Source: Gillisia xinjiangensis (GTDB taxonomy: Bacteria; Bacteroidota; Bacteroidia; Flavobacteriales; Flavobacteriaceae). From it: 64,000 bases of DNA. The DNA lies in assembly GCF_046298265.1 (NCBI RefSeq), contig NZ_JBKAHK010000002.1, positions 744,001-808,000 on the forward strand, read 5' to 3'. How positions within the stretch are numbered: position 1 is the stretch's first letter; every line of letters starts with the position of its first letter. Below, piece after piece: positions 26,282 to 34,696 of the stretch. The notes beneath the pieces were generated by a model. It searched no databases and was not told the origin of the DNA. It saw only the letters and a list, made by a program, of their open reading frames with translations. Position numbers and translations under genes: made by a program.

Positions 26282-26644
26282 ATGAAACAATTAACGAAAG
26301 CCGAAGAGGAGATCATGCAAATCCTCTGGCAACTTAAAAAGTCCAATGTTGCCGCTATCATCGAGGAGATGCCGGAACCGAAACCCGCATATAATACCGT
26401 TTCTACAATTGTACGAATTTTGGAGAATAAGGAATTTGTAAGTCATGAAAAGCAGGGGAAGGGATACAATTATTTTCCGCTGGTAGACAAAGAAACCTAC
26501 AGCAATCAGAGTATGAATAAGCTGATGGACAATTATTTCAACGGTTCTTTTAAAAGTATGGTTTCCTTTTTTGTGAAGAAAAACGATCTGGATACCAAAG
26601 AACTGGAGGCCATACTAAAAGAGATCAACAAAAAAGAATCCTGA
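26282..26644 (+). CDS. BlaI/MecI/CopY-family winged-helix repressor
   Basis: About 120 residues. The winged-helix domain starts LTKAEEEIMQILWQLKKSNV and continues AYNTVSTIVRILENKEFVSHEKQGKGYNYFPLV; the C-terminal helices form the dimer interface and protease-sensitive region. ATG 26282 is preferred to the TTG at 26258 because family members start near LTKAEE. It is followed one base later by its membrane metalloprotease sensor, the standard BlaI-BlaR arrangement. In Bacteroidota these pairs regulate envelope or stress genes rather than only beta-lactamases. Confidence 0.93.
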   Translation: MKQLTKAEEEIMQILWQLKKSNVAAIIEEMPEPKPAYNTVSTIVRILENKEFVSHEKQGKGYNYFPLVDKETYSNQSMNKLMDNYFNGSFKSMVSFFVKKNDLDTKELEAILKEINKKES

Positions 26645-26645
26645 T

Positions 26646-28088
26646 ATGTTAGTTTATATCCTACAAGTACTATTTTTTCAACTCCTGTTCCTGCTGGTGT
26701 ATGAACTCCTGCTGAAAAAAGAGACCTTTTTCACCTATAACAGATGGTATTTATTGTTTAGTGCGGTGATCTCGTTTCTCTTGCCGCTGCTGAAAATCGA
26801 AGCTTTTTCCACGCTTGTCCCTGCAGAATCGATGGCTGTTTTTACCAATGTCTGGCTGCCGGAGGTATTTATAGGCAACACTCCTGAAAACATTCAGTAT
26901 TTACCTGCTGTTGAGATTAGCAGTGCAACAGCAACTGTCAACTGGATGTATATAGCATATGGATTTGGGGCATTGGGAAGCCTGTTCCTGCTTTTCAGAA
27001 AATATCAAAATTTGAGTCGGTTGTTCAGGTTTAAAACGATTTCTGCGGAAAAAGATTTTAAGATAATTGAAGTTCCCGGTTCTACCATCGCCTGTACCTT
27101 TTACAAAACCGTGTTTTTGGGCGAACAACTTTCCGAAGAAGAAAAACAACAAATCCTTTCTCACGAGCTGGTGCATGTAAAACAAAAACACAGCCTGGAT
27201 CTTGTATTTTTTGAAGTACTTAAAATTATCTTCTGGTTTAATCCATTGGTTTATATCTATCAAAGCCGGATTTCCACGCTGCACGAGTTCATCGCCGATG
27301 CGGCTGTGGTGAAAACCACCGAAAAAAGGAGCTATTATGAGCAATTGCTCAATAGTGCCTTCAACACGCGAAATATTTCATTCATCAATCAATTTTTTAA
27401 TCATTCATTAATCAAAAAACGAATAGTCATGTTACAAAAATCAAAGTCAAAAACAATCGCAAAAATTAAGTACCTGTTAATCCTGCCGCTAATGCTGGTG
27501 ATGCTCACTGTTGTTTCCTGCTCTATGGAAAATTCTGAAAAACCTGAAAGTAAAGATTCGCTTTCGGAACAACTAGATAAGATTAAACTTAAAATCGAAG
27601 AAAGCGAGGAGATTTCCCCGGATGATCAGGATAAACTGGTGGCGGTTACAATCGCTGCTCTTGAAAAATCTAAAAATTCCAAAGAAACTGATGGTTTTAG
27701 TGTTACTAAAGAGGTTAGACAAGCTAAGGATGTTCCTTTTGCAGTTATAGAACAGGTGCCGGTATTTCCCGGCTGCGAAGATCTGGCCTCCAATGAGGAA
27801 CAAAAGAAATGTATGTCTGAAAAAATTCAGGAATACGTGAACAAAAATTTTAATACCGGTTTGGGGAAGGAACTTAATTTAAGCGGAGTTAACAGAATTA
27901 TTGTTCAATTCAAGATCGATAAGCAGGGGGATATTGTAGAGGTAAGATCCCGGGCACCGCATCCCGATTTGGAAGTAGAAGCAGAAAGGGTAATTAATAG
28001 CCTTCCTTCAATGAAACCAGGGAAACAAGGAGGAGTTGAAGTTGGAGTGATGTATTCTTTACCGATAGTATTTCAAGTAGGTGAATAG
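26646..28088 (+). CDS. M56 (BlaR1/MecR1-type) membrane metallopeptidase with TonB-C-like domain
   Basis: This 480-residue protein has several N-terminal membrane helices and a cytoplasmic zinc-protease loop with HELVH at about residues 173-177 and IADAAV with the third ligand region. A final helix (LILPLMLVMLTVVSCS) is followed by a periplasmic part (about 295-480). Its last 110 residues (VPVFPGCEDLASNEEQKKC to SLPSMKPGKQGGVEVGVMYSLPI) form a TonB C-terminal-like domain instead of the penicillin-binding domain of BlaR1. The signal sensed is therefore not a beta-lactam by that domain. It forms an operon with the BlaI-type repressor. Confidence 0.92.
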   Translation: MLVYILQVLFFQLLFLLVYELLLKKETFFTYNRWYLLFSAVISFLLPLLKIEAFSTLVPAESMAVFTNVWLPEVFIGNTPENIQYLPAVEISSATATVNWMYIAYGFGALGSLFLLFRKYQNLSRLFRFKTISAEKDFKIIEVPGSTIACTFYKTVFLGEQLSEEEKQQILSHELVHVKQKHSLDLVFFEVLKIIFWFNPLVYIYQSRISTLHEFIADAAVVKTTEKRSYYEQLLNSAFNTRNISFINQFFNHSLIKKRIVMLQKSKSKTIAKIKYLLILPLMLVMLTVVSCSMENSEKPESKDSLSEQLDKIKLKIEESEEISPDDQDKLVAVTIAALEKSKNSKETDGFSVTKEVRQAKDVPFAVIEQVPVFPGCEDLASNEEQKKCMSEKIQEYVNKNFNTGLGKELNLSGVNRIIVQFKIDKQGDIVEVRSRAPHPDLEVEAERVINSLPSMKPGKQGGVEVGVMYSLPIVFQVGE

Positions 28089-28211
28089 TTTATAATCACA
28101 TTAATAGTATTGGTATTTTCCAAAGCCGGAGCTCAAACTTCGGCTTTGGCCGTTGCAGATAGTTTGTTTGCGGTAGTCCAAACCGGTAAAAGGCCACAGA
28201 TGTTTTATTAA
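28089..28211 (+). pseudogene. Remnant of an exported protein gene after the BlaR-like gene
   Basis: In frame after the stop of the M56 gene is a stretch reading LIVLVFSKAGAQTSALAVAD then SLFAVV and a stop. It looks like a signal peptide and the first residues of a secreted repeat protein of the kind often found after BlaR homologues. The body of the gene is missing, so this is probably a truncated relic. Confidence 0.4.
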
Positions 28212-28313
28212 ATTAAAAAATCCCTTAGATTCGTAGATACAAGGGTGGTATAAAGACAATGTGTTTAATTATACGTTGGCAACTATTTAAAACAAAACTA
28301 AAAAATTTGACAA

Positions 28314-28532
28314 TTGGAAAATATTTGGATAATAGCAACATCAATTTTTTTAATAATCACTTTTCTCTTTTGGTTAATTACTCGTGGTCAATATAAAAAA
28401 GAATATGGTAAGAAAATGTGGAAATTATGGGGAACGAGAACTTTTTATTGGCAAGGTGTGATATTCGTCGCAACCGGAGGTACATTTCTAATATTGTTTC
28501 TTTTAAAATCGGCAAATGTTCTGACTTTTTAG
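28314..28532 (+). CDS. Small two-helix membrane protein
   Basis: This 72-residue frame starts at TTG 28314. Two hydrophobic segments (about 4-20 and 48-66) flank a basic loop GQYKKEYGKKMWKLWGTRTFYWQG. No family recognised. It sits 40 bp before the LrgA-like gene on the same strand. The TTG start and short length make it less certain. Confidence 0.5.
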   Translation: MENIWIIATSIFLIITFLFWLITRGQYKKEYGKKMWKLWGTRTFYWQGVIFVATGGTFLILFLLKSANVLTF

Positions 28533-28572
28533 AAGTCTAAACGATATTTGCGAATAAAATTTCAATAAGATC

Positions 28573-28905
28573 ATGGTAAAAGCTTTACTCTATATTTTCG
28601 GTTTTTTAATTGCAGGGGAATTGATTCGCTATGTTTTTAATATTCCCATCGCCGGGAATATCATTGGGATGCTCCTTATTTTTATCGCTTTACGCCTTAA
28701 ATTAATAAAATTAAAAGATGTAAAACCGGCATCAGACAAGCTTATAAAATACCTGGTTTTATTTTTTATTCCTTATGGAGTAGGCCTTATGGTCTATTAC
28801 AACCTCATTCAGCCTTTCTGGCTGCCAATTGCAGTTGCCGTGGTGGTCAGTTCAGTAATCACATTGTATGTAACGGCTATCATCCTGGAAAAATTCGGGA
28901 GATGA
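28573..28905 (+). CDS. CidA/LrgA family membrane protein
   Basis: This 110-residue protein has four membrane helices and the family pattern IPIAGNIIGMLLIFIALRLKLI, VLFFIPYGVGLMVYYNLI and the C-terminal helix AVVVSSVITLYVTA. LrgA/CidA were described as holin-like modulators of murein hydrolase export; in some bacteria LrgAB acts as a pyruvate transporter. It overlaps the LrgB gene by 4 bp, so the two form one translational unit and membrane complex. Confidence 0.93.
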   Translation: MVKALLYIFGFLIAGELIRYVFNIPIAGNIIGMLLIFIALRLKLIKLKDVKPASDKLIKYLVLFFIPYGVGLMVYYNLIQPFWLPIAVAVVVSSVITLYVTAIILEKFGR

Positions 28906-29600
28906 AAGAGATTTCTCAACTTCCCGTATTCGGTGTTTTTATTACGCTTCTGGCCTTTACTATTGCCGTACAAATCAAAAAGAAATGGAATTATATCCTG
29001 TTTAATCCAGTTCTTTTAGCGATTATTTTTATTATTATTTTCCTTCTTGTTTTTGATATAGATTTTGAAGCTTATAACAAGGGAGGTAAGTTTTTAAGCT
29101 TTTTTCTTGGTCCTGCAGTAGTGGCACTTGGAGTATTCTTCTATGAAAAATACGCAGAAGTGAAACAAAATCTGAAGCCTTTTATAATTGCTGTTACCGT
29201 TGGAGGCGTAAGTGGAATCCTGAGTGTGGTTTTAATATTGATATTATTCAGGGTACCCGATTTTATCGTGCAATCCATGGCGGCAAAATCGGTTACCGCG
29301 CCCATTGCTATTGAAATATCCAGAATTGCAGGTGGGGTTCCCGAAATTACCGCAAGTATTGTTATCGCGGTGGGTATTTTCGGGAATGCTTTTGGGCCTT
29401 TAATCCTGAAACTTCTTGGCATAAAGAATAAAATTGCCATTGGCGCCGCTTTGGGCACATCGGCTCACGCCATTGGAACCGCCCGGGCTTTTGAAGAAGG
29501 AAAATTGCCCGGTGTTTACAGCGGTCTCGCCATGTGCCTCAACGGAATCATTACCGCCCTTTTGGCTCCCTATATCCTCGATTTATTTTTTTCATTTTAG
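28902..29600 (+). CDS. LrgB family membrane protein
   Basis: This 232-residue protein has about seven membrane helices. Characteristic segments are LSFFLGPAVVALGVFFYEKY, SMAAKSVTAPIAIEISRIAGG and GTSAHAIGTARAFEEG, the last being the conserved LrgB loop. It acts with the LrgA-like protein encoded by the overlapping upstream gene; likely roles are small-acid transport or control of cell-wall turnover. No LytTR regulator lies beside it. Confidence 0.95.
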   Translation: MKEISQLPVFGVFITLLAFTIAVQIKKKWNYILFNPVLLAIIFIIIFLLVFDIDFEAYNKGGKFLSFFLGPAVVALGVFFYEKYAEVKQNLKPFIIAVTVGGVSGILSVVLILILFRVPDFIVQSMAAKSVTAPIAIEISRIAGGVPEITASIVIAVGIFGNAFGPLILKLLGIKNKIAIGAALGTSAHAIGTARAFEEGKLPGVYSGLAMCLNGIITALLAPYILDLFFSF

Positions 29601-29774
29601 GATTTCTATATTTTGTTTGATCATCTTTTATGGAAATATAGAATTTGAGATAAGTCTGCATTGATGTTCGGGGTGGTAATTGAAATTGAGAGTTGTATCC
29701 TTTAGCTTATTGAATAACAGATTGCCAAGTTTTGCTTATTTTTGATTTTTAGATCCAAGCATCAAATTTCTTAC

Positions 29775-30251
29775 ATGAAAAAAACATTACTCCTAATCCT
29801 TTTTTCAGTTCTTGCCGGATGCAATAATTTTGAGACCAAGAAAATCACTTCCGAAGAAGTATTGGAGCTGGAAAGCAAAACGCTGAATTGGAAAGAAGTA
29901 GATGAATATCCAGCTTTTGAGAATTGCAAGAATATTACCGAACTCGACAAGGCGCGTGATTGTTTTGAAACCAGGGTAGCCAATTCGGTATACGCATATC
30001 TTGCCCGACAGGAACCTATAGTTACAGAGATTATTGATGATACGATCTACCTTCATCTTGAGATTTCCAGAACTGGAAAACCCGAAATTGCCTCTATTGA
30101 GGTGGATACCCTGGTCACCAACCAAATTCCGGAATTGAAAATATGGCTTCAGCAAAGCATCGATTCCCTTCCAAAGATCTATCCCGCCAGCAAACGCGGC
30201 ATTCCCGTTAACAGTGTCTTTACCATGCCTATTGTTATTAAAGCAGAGTAG
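29775..30251 (+). CDS. Lipoprotein with TonB-C-like domain
   Basis: About 158 residues from ATG 29775. The signal peptide LLLILFSVLAGCNN has a lipobox Cys at about residue 16. The mature part EYPAFENCKNITELDKARDC aligns in pattern with the C-terminal domain of the M56 protein (a hydrophobic pair, P-x-F, Cys, then Cys), and continues with TIYLHLEISRTGKPEIASIEV to IPVNSVFTMPIVIK. This is a TonB-C-like domain without the proline-rich span of true TonB. The longer frame from 29742 lacks a sensible signal peptide. Confidence 0.78.
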   Translation: MKKTLLLILFSVLAGCNNFETKKITSEEVLELESKTLNWKEVDEYPAFENCKNITELDKARDCFETRVANSVYAYLARQEPIVTEIIDDTIYLHLEISRTGKPEIASIEVDTLVTNQIPELKIWLQQSIDSLPKIYPASKRGIPVNSVFTMPIVIKAE

Positions 30252-30318
30252 AGGTAATTTAAAATTCAAAGTTCACAATTCCGAATTCTTGAAGATTGTA
30301 AATCAACTGCTTTTTTTT

Positions 30319-30457
30319 TGTCATTCTGAACGAGCTTTTTGGGCGAGGAAGAATCCCTACAAAGAGTGGGGGAGATCAATTAAGAAAACTGATAGCACCT
30401 TATCATAAGACGTCTAATCAATACGCAGGATTCTTCGCTTCGTTCAGAATGAACTGT
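30319..30457. repeat. REP-like inverted repeat pair
   Basis: CATTCTGAACGAGCTTTTTG with GCGAGGAAGAATCC (30322-30356) and the opposite-facing GGATTCTTCGCTTCGTTCAG (30429-30448) form the same type of pair as at 18530-18640. It lies in the convergent space between the lipoprotein gene and the GT2 gene. Confidence 0.8.
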
Positions 30458-30535
30458 GTTTAAAAAAAAGAATTTTGAATTTTATACCTTGAATTTTGAA
30501 CGGTTTTTTTCTTGGTTCTTGACTCCTGATTCCTT

Positions 30536-31720
30536 CTAACTTCGAAACTTCCTTCCTTTCCATTCAAATTTTTTAAATAAGGACATGAATGCAACCGAAG
30601 TCGAGAAAACCGGATATACCAAACTGCTCCAAAAGTAATTCCGCAGGATATCTTTTCGGTTAAAAAACTCTGCCGAATAAAACAACAACGCAAAATCCAT
30701 ATTGAATTTAAAAAAGAAGGCGAGCAATACCGGCTGGTAGGGAATGAAATCAAAGAATGTTAGGAGACTTCCAAGAATTAGCGAAAAATTCATCAATAAC
30801 ACCGAAAATCCTATAGATTTTGCGAACAGGCTTTTATATGCCGGCGTTTTTGCTGCCCAGCGAATGCGTTGGGATATCAATGCACTGAGATCTTTTTGAG
30901 GTTTGGTAAGTACGATCGCCTCTTCGCATTTTAAAAAGGCGATTTTTAATTTTTTTTCAGTGAATTTTTGAAGCAAAAAAACATCATCACCACTGGAAAT
31001 CTCCCCATTTCCGCTGAAGCCATCAAGTTCAAAAAATGCCGATTTGTTGTAACAAAGATTTGCTCCATTACACATAAATGCTTTTTCTAGTCCAAAACCC
31101 CCGGCACCTGCAATTTGTAAACTCAGGAAATCCATCTCCTGAAAAGCATGGAAATATTTTAATCTTCTTTTTTCTTTTTTGATCTCCTGCTTATTTAAAT
31201 ATTTTCCGGTAGCGTTTAGGCGGGCTTTGAATGTTGAAACAGGACCCGCTATTAATTTCGCGCCTGTTTCCAGGATCTTTTCATTAAACGCCTGAAGCCA
31301 GAATGGAGGGAGTTCGCAGTCTGCATCGGTGGTGAGAATATAGGGATAAATGGCCATTTTAATCCCGGTTAAAATTGCGTCTTTTTTTGGAGAACCTGAA
31401 AGCCGTTGGTTTTCAAGCAGGGATATTTGCAGTTCAGGATATCGGGTTTTAAAGTGAGAACAAATCTTTTCGGAGCCATCTTCAGAAGAATCGTTTACCA
31501 AAAGAATTTCAAATAAAGAAAGCGGATACTTCAATTTCAGAATGGAATTCAATAAAACCGGTAAATTTTCAGCTTCATTTCTGTAGGGAATTATAATAGA
31601 AAAACTTATTTCAGAAGGAGCATGTTTCAGTTTAAATTCGGGTATTTTCCGCCAGCCAATGAGCAATGCCAGCATAAGCGTTAAATATAATCCGGTAATA
31701 AAAATAAGGAATAGGGTCAT
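30536..31720 (-). CDS. GT2-family membrane glycosyltransferase
   Basis: This 394-residue protein has an N-terminal membrane helix, then a GT-A catalytic domain (FSIIIPYRNEAENLPVLLNSI, LVNDSSEDGS, LTTDADCELPPFWL with the DXD metal site, GDDVFLLQKF, QRIRWAAK as the Q/RxxRW motif). Three C-terminal helices follow. This is a processive-type GT2 similar to ceramide- or polysaccharide-forming enzymes. Donor and acceptor are not evident. It is divergent from ruvC, with closely spaced -7 elements. Confidence 0.9.
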   Translation of the reverse strand: MTLFLIFITGLYLTLMLALLIGWRKIPEFKLKHAPSEISFSIIIPYRNEAENLPVLLNSILKLKYPLSLFEILLVNDSSEDGSEKICSHFKTRYPELQISLLENQRLSGSPKKDAILTGIKMAIYPYILTTDADCELPPFWLQAFNEKILETGAKLIAGPVSTFKARLNATGKYLNKQEIKKEKRRLKYFHAFQEMDFLSLQIAGAGGFGLEKAFMCNGANLCYNKSAFFELDGFSGNGEISSGDDVFLLQKFTEKKLKIAFLKCEEAIVLTKPQKDLSALISQRIRWAAKTPAYKSLFAKSIGFSVLLMNFSLILGSLLTFFDFIPYQPVLLAFFFKFNMDFALLFYSAEFFNRKDILRNYFWSSLVYPVFSTSVAFMSLFKKFEWKGRKFRS

Positions 31721-31742
31721 TATATGCTTTTAAGCCTGACTT

Positions 31743-31780
31743 CAAATATAGGAATAGCTGCTTAGAATTGCGTAGCTTTG
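31743..31780. promoter_or_regulatory. Back-to-back candidate promoters for GT2 gene and ruvC
   Basis: TATATTTG on the minus strand (31750-31743) suits the GT2 gene, and TAGCTTTG on the plus strand (31773-31780) suits ruvC. Both match TANNTTTG. Neither has a good -33 TTTG at 19 bases. Confidence 0.45.
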
Positions 31781-31842
31781 TGATGTGCAATCCTGTTTTA
31801 GAGATTGCCTTCAGCCTGTTTAAATACAAGAATATAGCACAT

Positions 31843-32394
31843 TTGAAAACCGAAAGAATTATCCTGGGAATAGATCCCGGAACCACAATTATGGGTTTCG
31901 GAATCATAAAAGTGGAAAATAAAAAAATGCAGTTTTTACAGCTGAATGAGTTGTTGTTAAGCAAATACAGCGATCCTTATATCAAGCTGAAACTTATTTT
32001 TGAACGTACCATCGAACTGATTGATACCTATAATCCCGATGAGATCGCGATTGAAGCTCCATTTTTTGGTAAAAATGTGCAGTCTATGCTGAAGTTGGGA
32101 AGGGCACAGGGCGTTGCGATGGCGGCGGGACTTTCCCGACAGATCCCCATCACGGAATACCTCCCTAAAAAGATAAAAATGGCCATTACCGGAAACGGAA
32201 ATGCCAGCAAAGAACAAGTCGCAAAAATGCTTCAAAGCGTCCTTGGATTAAAGGAATTGCCTAAAAATCTGGATTCTACAGATGGTCTTGCCGCGGCGGT
32301 TTGTCATTTTTATAATTCAGGATCTGTGAGCGTTGAAAAAAGCTATTCCGGATGGGATGCGTTTGTGAAAAATAATCCGAAAAAAATAAAATAA
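31843..32394 (+). CDS. ruvC: Holliday junction endonuclease RuvC
   Basis: RuvC cuts Holliday junctions symmetrically during recombinational repair, with RuvAB. The sequence has ILGIDPGTTIMGFG (first catalytic Asp), AIEAPFFGKNVQSMLKLGRAQGV (catalytic Glu and DNA-binding loop) and LDSTDGLAAAVCH (final catalytic Asp pair). I chose the TTG at 31843, which gives 183 residues, the usual family size. The frame open from 31768 would add 25 unsupported residues and overlaps the promoter. Confidence 0.95.
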   Translation: MKTERIILGIDPGTTIMGFGIIKVENKKMQFLQLNELLLSKYSDPYIKLKLIFERTIELIDTYNPDEIAIEAPFFGKNVQSMLKLGRAQGVAMAAGLSRQIPITEYLPKKIKMAITGNGNASKEQVAKMLQSVLGLKELPKNLDSTDGLAAAVCHFYNSGSVSVEKSYSGWDAFVKNNPKKIK

Positions 32395-32492
32395 TTTGAA
32401 GATTTGAAAATGTGCTAATTTGAAAATATTAAATTATTCAGTTTTTAAAATATCTTATTAACATTAAACCAAAATCTTCAAATCTTCAAATT
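32393..32492. repeat. AT-rich inverted-repeat element between ruvC and hemW
   Basis: AATTTGAAGATTTGAAAA at 32393-32410 and its near reverse complement around 32471-32492 (AAATCTTCAAATCTTCAAAT) enclose about 60 bp. A second inner pair (TTTGAAAAT and ATTTTCAAA) deepens the possible hairpin. It resembles the small non-coding inverted-repeat elements common in flavobacterial spacers. Confidence 0.65.
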
Positions 32493-32509
32493 AAAAAATT
32501 TTCAAATCA

Positions 32510-33637
32510 ATGTCCGGTATCTACTTACACATTCCTTTTTGTAAACAAGCCTGTTATTATTGCGATTTTCATTTTTCCACTTCGGTTAAAAAAAAGGGGG
32601 AATTGGTGAATATGCTTTGTAAAGAACTGGAGCTGCGCAAAGATGAAATACCGGGAAATGAAGTGGAAACGATTTATTTTGGCGGCGGAACACCATCACT
32701 TTTAAATGCCGGGGAATTGAAACAGATTTTTGACACGATATATTCCAATTTCCAGGTTACTGATGATGCAGAAATAACATTGGAAGCCAATCCGGACGAT
32801 CTCAGCAGGGAAAAACTGGAGCTTCTGAAGGCATCAAAAATCAATAGATTGAGCATTGGTGTTCAGTCTTTTTTTGAGGAAGATCTAAAATTGATGAACA
32901 GGGCGCATAATGCCTCCGAAGCTTTGGAAAGTATTCAAATGGCAAAGGAATATTTTGATAATATTTCCATAGACCTCATTTTCGGGATCCCGAATATGAG
33001 TGAACAGCGCTGGAAAAGGAATATTGAGATCGCATTAAAGCTTGGTTTGCCACACTTTTCCTGTTATGCATTAACAGTAGAGCCCAATACAGCCTTAAAA
33101 AAATTCATCGACAAAGGAATAATAAAACCTGTGGATGATGATCTTGCAAAAGCCCATTTTGAAATTCTTATTCAAACCCTAAAAGAGGCGGGTTTTGTGC
33201 ATTATGAATTTTCTAATTTTGGAAAGCCCGGATATTTTTCCCAAAATAATACCGCCTATTGGACCGGTAAACCCTACCTGGGAATCGGGCCTTCAGCACA
33301 TTCCTATGACGGGGAAACCAGAAAATGGAATATCAATAACAATACCTTGTACATAAGATCACTTCAACAAGGAGCTATTCCTTCAGAAGAAGAAAAGTTG
33401 AGCGTAAAAGATAAATATAATGAATATGTGATGACGCGCCTGAGGACGATGTGGGGAGTTTCTCCTGAAGAAGTCGGGGAAAGATTTGGAACGGTTTTTC
33501 AGGAATATTTGTTGGAACAGGCAAAGGAGCATTTGAAAGACGGGCTGCTGAACAATGAAAATGGCAGATTACACGTTTCAGAAAAGGGGAAATTTTTGAG
33601 TGACGGGATTGCTGCAGATTTGTTTTTTGTGGAGTGA
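32510..33637 (+). CDS. hemW: Radical SAM haem chaperone HemW
   Basis: This 375-residue protein has the N-terminal radical-SAM cluster motif CKQACYYCDFHF in the HemW-type arrangement CxxxCxxC, preceded by GIYLHIPFC. Further family signatures are ETIYFGGGTPSLL, LSIGVQSFFEEDLKLMNRAH and SIDLIFGIPNMS. The C-terminal HemN domain contains AYWTGKPYLGIGPSAHSYDG and the winged region YVMTRLRTMWGVS. HemW inserts haem into respiratory enzymes and is often mis-named coproporphyrinogen oxidase; the extra Cys of true HemN is absent. Confidence 0.93.
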   Translation: MSGIYLHIPFCKQACYYCDFHFSTSVKKKGELVNMLCKELELRKDEIPGNEVETIYFGGGTPSLLNAGELKQIFDTIYSNFQVTDDAEITLEANPDDLSREKLELLKASKINRLSIGVQSFFEEDLKLMNRAHNASEALESIQMAKEYFDNISIDLIFGIPNMSEQRWKRNIEIALKLGLPHFSCYALTVEPNTALKKFIDKGIIKPVDDDLAKAHFEILIQTLKEAGFVHYEFSNFGKPGYFSQNNTAYWTGKPYLGIGPSAHSYDGETRKWNINNNTLYIRSLQQGAIPSEEEKLSVKDKYNEYVMTRLRTMWGVSPEEVGERFGTVFQEYLLEQAKEHLKDGLLNNENGRLHVSEKGKFLSDGIAADLFFVE

Positions 33638-33673
33638 AATTCCCCCTTCCAAAAAATAATATATTAAAAAAAA

Positions 33674-33718
33674 CACCCATCCTTTTCAAGGAGGGGTGTC
33701 CGCAGAGCGGACTGGGTG
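33674..33718. repeat. Nested hairpin repeat after hemW
   Basis: ACACCCATCCTTTTCAAGGA with GGGGTGT gives one stem-loop. GTCCGC/GCGGAC (33698-33703/33707-33712) gives a second, and CACCC pairs with GGGTG around both. This cruciform-like unit is a known type of dispersed intergenic repeat and could serve as a terminator for hemW. Confidence 0.65.
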
Positions 33719-33739
33719 GTTAGAAACCGGAAAACATCT

Positions 33740-34486
33740 ATGAAAGCAGAAATAACCTACAACCAAAAAAAATACAGCATTAACCTCTCAAAACCTTTGG
33801 ATATTTCCCTGAGTTTACGGGGAGATGATAAAAACCCCATTGCCTGGTATTTGGAAAGTCCCAGGATTTTCCCGGTGAAGGATGGAGATTTTATTGGAAA
33901 GGTGACTGCCGGGGCTTCCACCAATTTTAATACGATTGAGTTTAATCCACATGCTCATGGGACACATACCGAATGCGTGGGCCATATTACCAGGGAATTT
34001 CATAGTATCAATGATTCCCTAAAAAAATTCTTTTTTACTGCAAAACTTATTTCTGTTGAACCGGAGACCAGGGGAGCGGATAAAGTGATTACAGAGGAGC
34101 AGATTAGGAAAGGACTCCAAAAAAATGAAGTGGAGGCACTTATAATTCGTACGCATCCAAATCACATCGATAAGCGCACCCGAAAATATTCGAATACCAA
34201 TTGGCCATACCTGGAGGAAAATGCGGCTAAATACATACGGGAATGCGGAATTAAGCATCTTTTAATCGACCTGCCATCGGTGGATAAAGAAAAGGATGAG
34301 GGAAAATTGTTTTCTCATAAGGCATTTTGGGACCATCCTAAAAATACCCGTTTTGAAGCCACCATCACAGAGCTTATTTATGTCCCGAATAAAATTGAAG
34401 ATGGCGATTATATTTTGAACCTTCAAATCGCTTCTTTTGAAAATGATGCTGCACCTTCCAAGCCGGTGTTATTTAAACCTGAATAG
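33740..34486 (+). CDS. Cyclase/kynurenine formamidase-family metal hydrolase
   Basis: About 248 residues from ATG 33740 (the earlier ATG 33716 lies inside the upstream repeat). The metal site appears as FNPHAHGTHTECVGH, matching the HxGTHxDxPxH motif of the cyclase family with Glu in place of Asp and Val in place of Pro. The active-site His is in FSHKAFWDHP. Family members include arylformamidase (tryptophan breakdown) and other amide hydrolases; no kynurenine pathway genes are nearby, so the substrate is open. Confidence 0.88.
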   Translation: MKAEITYNQKKYSINLSKPLDISLSLRGDDKNPIAWYLESPRIFPVKDGDFIGKVTAGASTNFNTIEFNPHAHGTHTECVGHITREFHSINDSLKKFFFTAKLISVEPETRGADKVITEEQIRKGLQKNEVEALIIRTHPNHIDKRTRKYSNTNWPYLEENAAKYIRECGIKHLLIDLPSVDKEKDEGKLFSHKAFWDHPKNTRFEATITELIYVPNKIEDGDYILNLQIASFENDAAPSKPVLFKPE

Positions 34487-34632
34487 GTTATGATCTTGGT
34501 GTTGTAGGGTTTTTATCAGGTTAGATGATGAACGACGTTCAGCATGACGTTGGGAAGGTGAATTAAGATTTCAATCACATAAAGATCTGAAACCAGCTAG
34601 GCATTTAGTGGCGAGGTGTGCTTACTCTGCAT

Positions 34633-34665
34633 AAAAAAGTCCGCTCCTTTTAAGAAGCGGACTTT
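34633..34665 (-). terminator. Terminator of the ribosomal operon after tsf
   Basis: On the minus strand AAAGTCCGCT pairs with AGCGGACTTT around a 10-base loop and is followed by a run of six or more U. It lies about 32 bp beyond the tsf stop, a standard intrinsic terminator. Confidence 0.85.
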
Positions 34666-34696
34666 ATATTTTCTGAATAAATTTCAGAAGAAAAGA

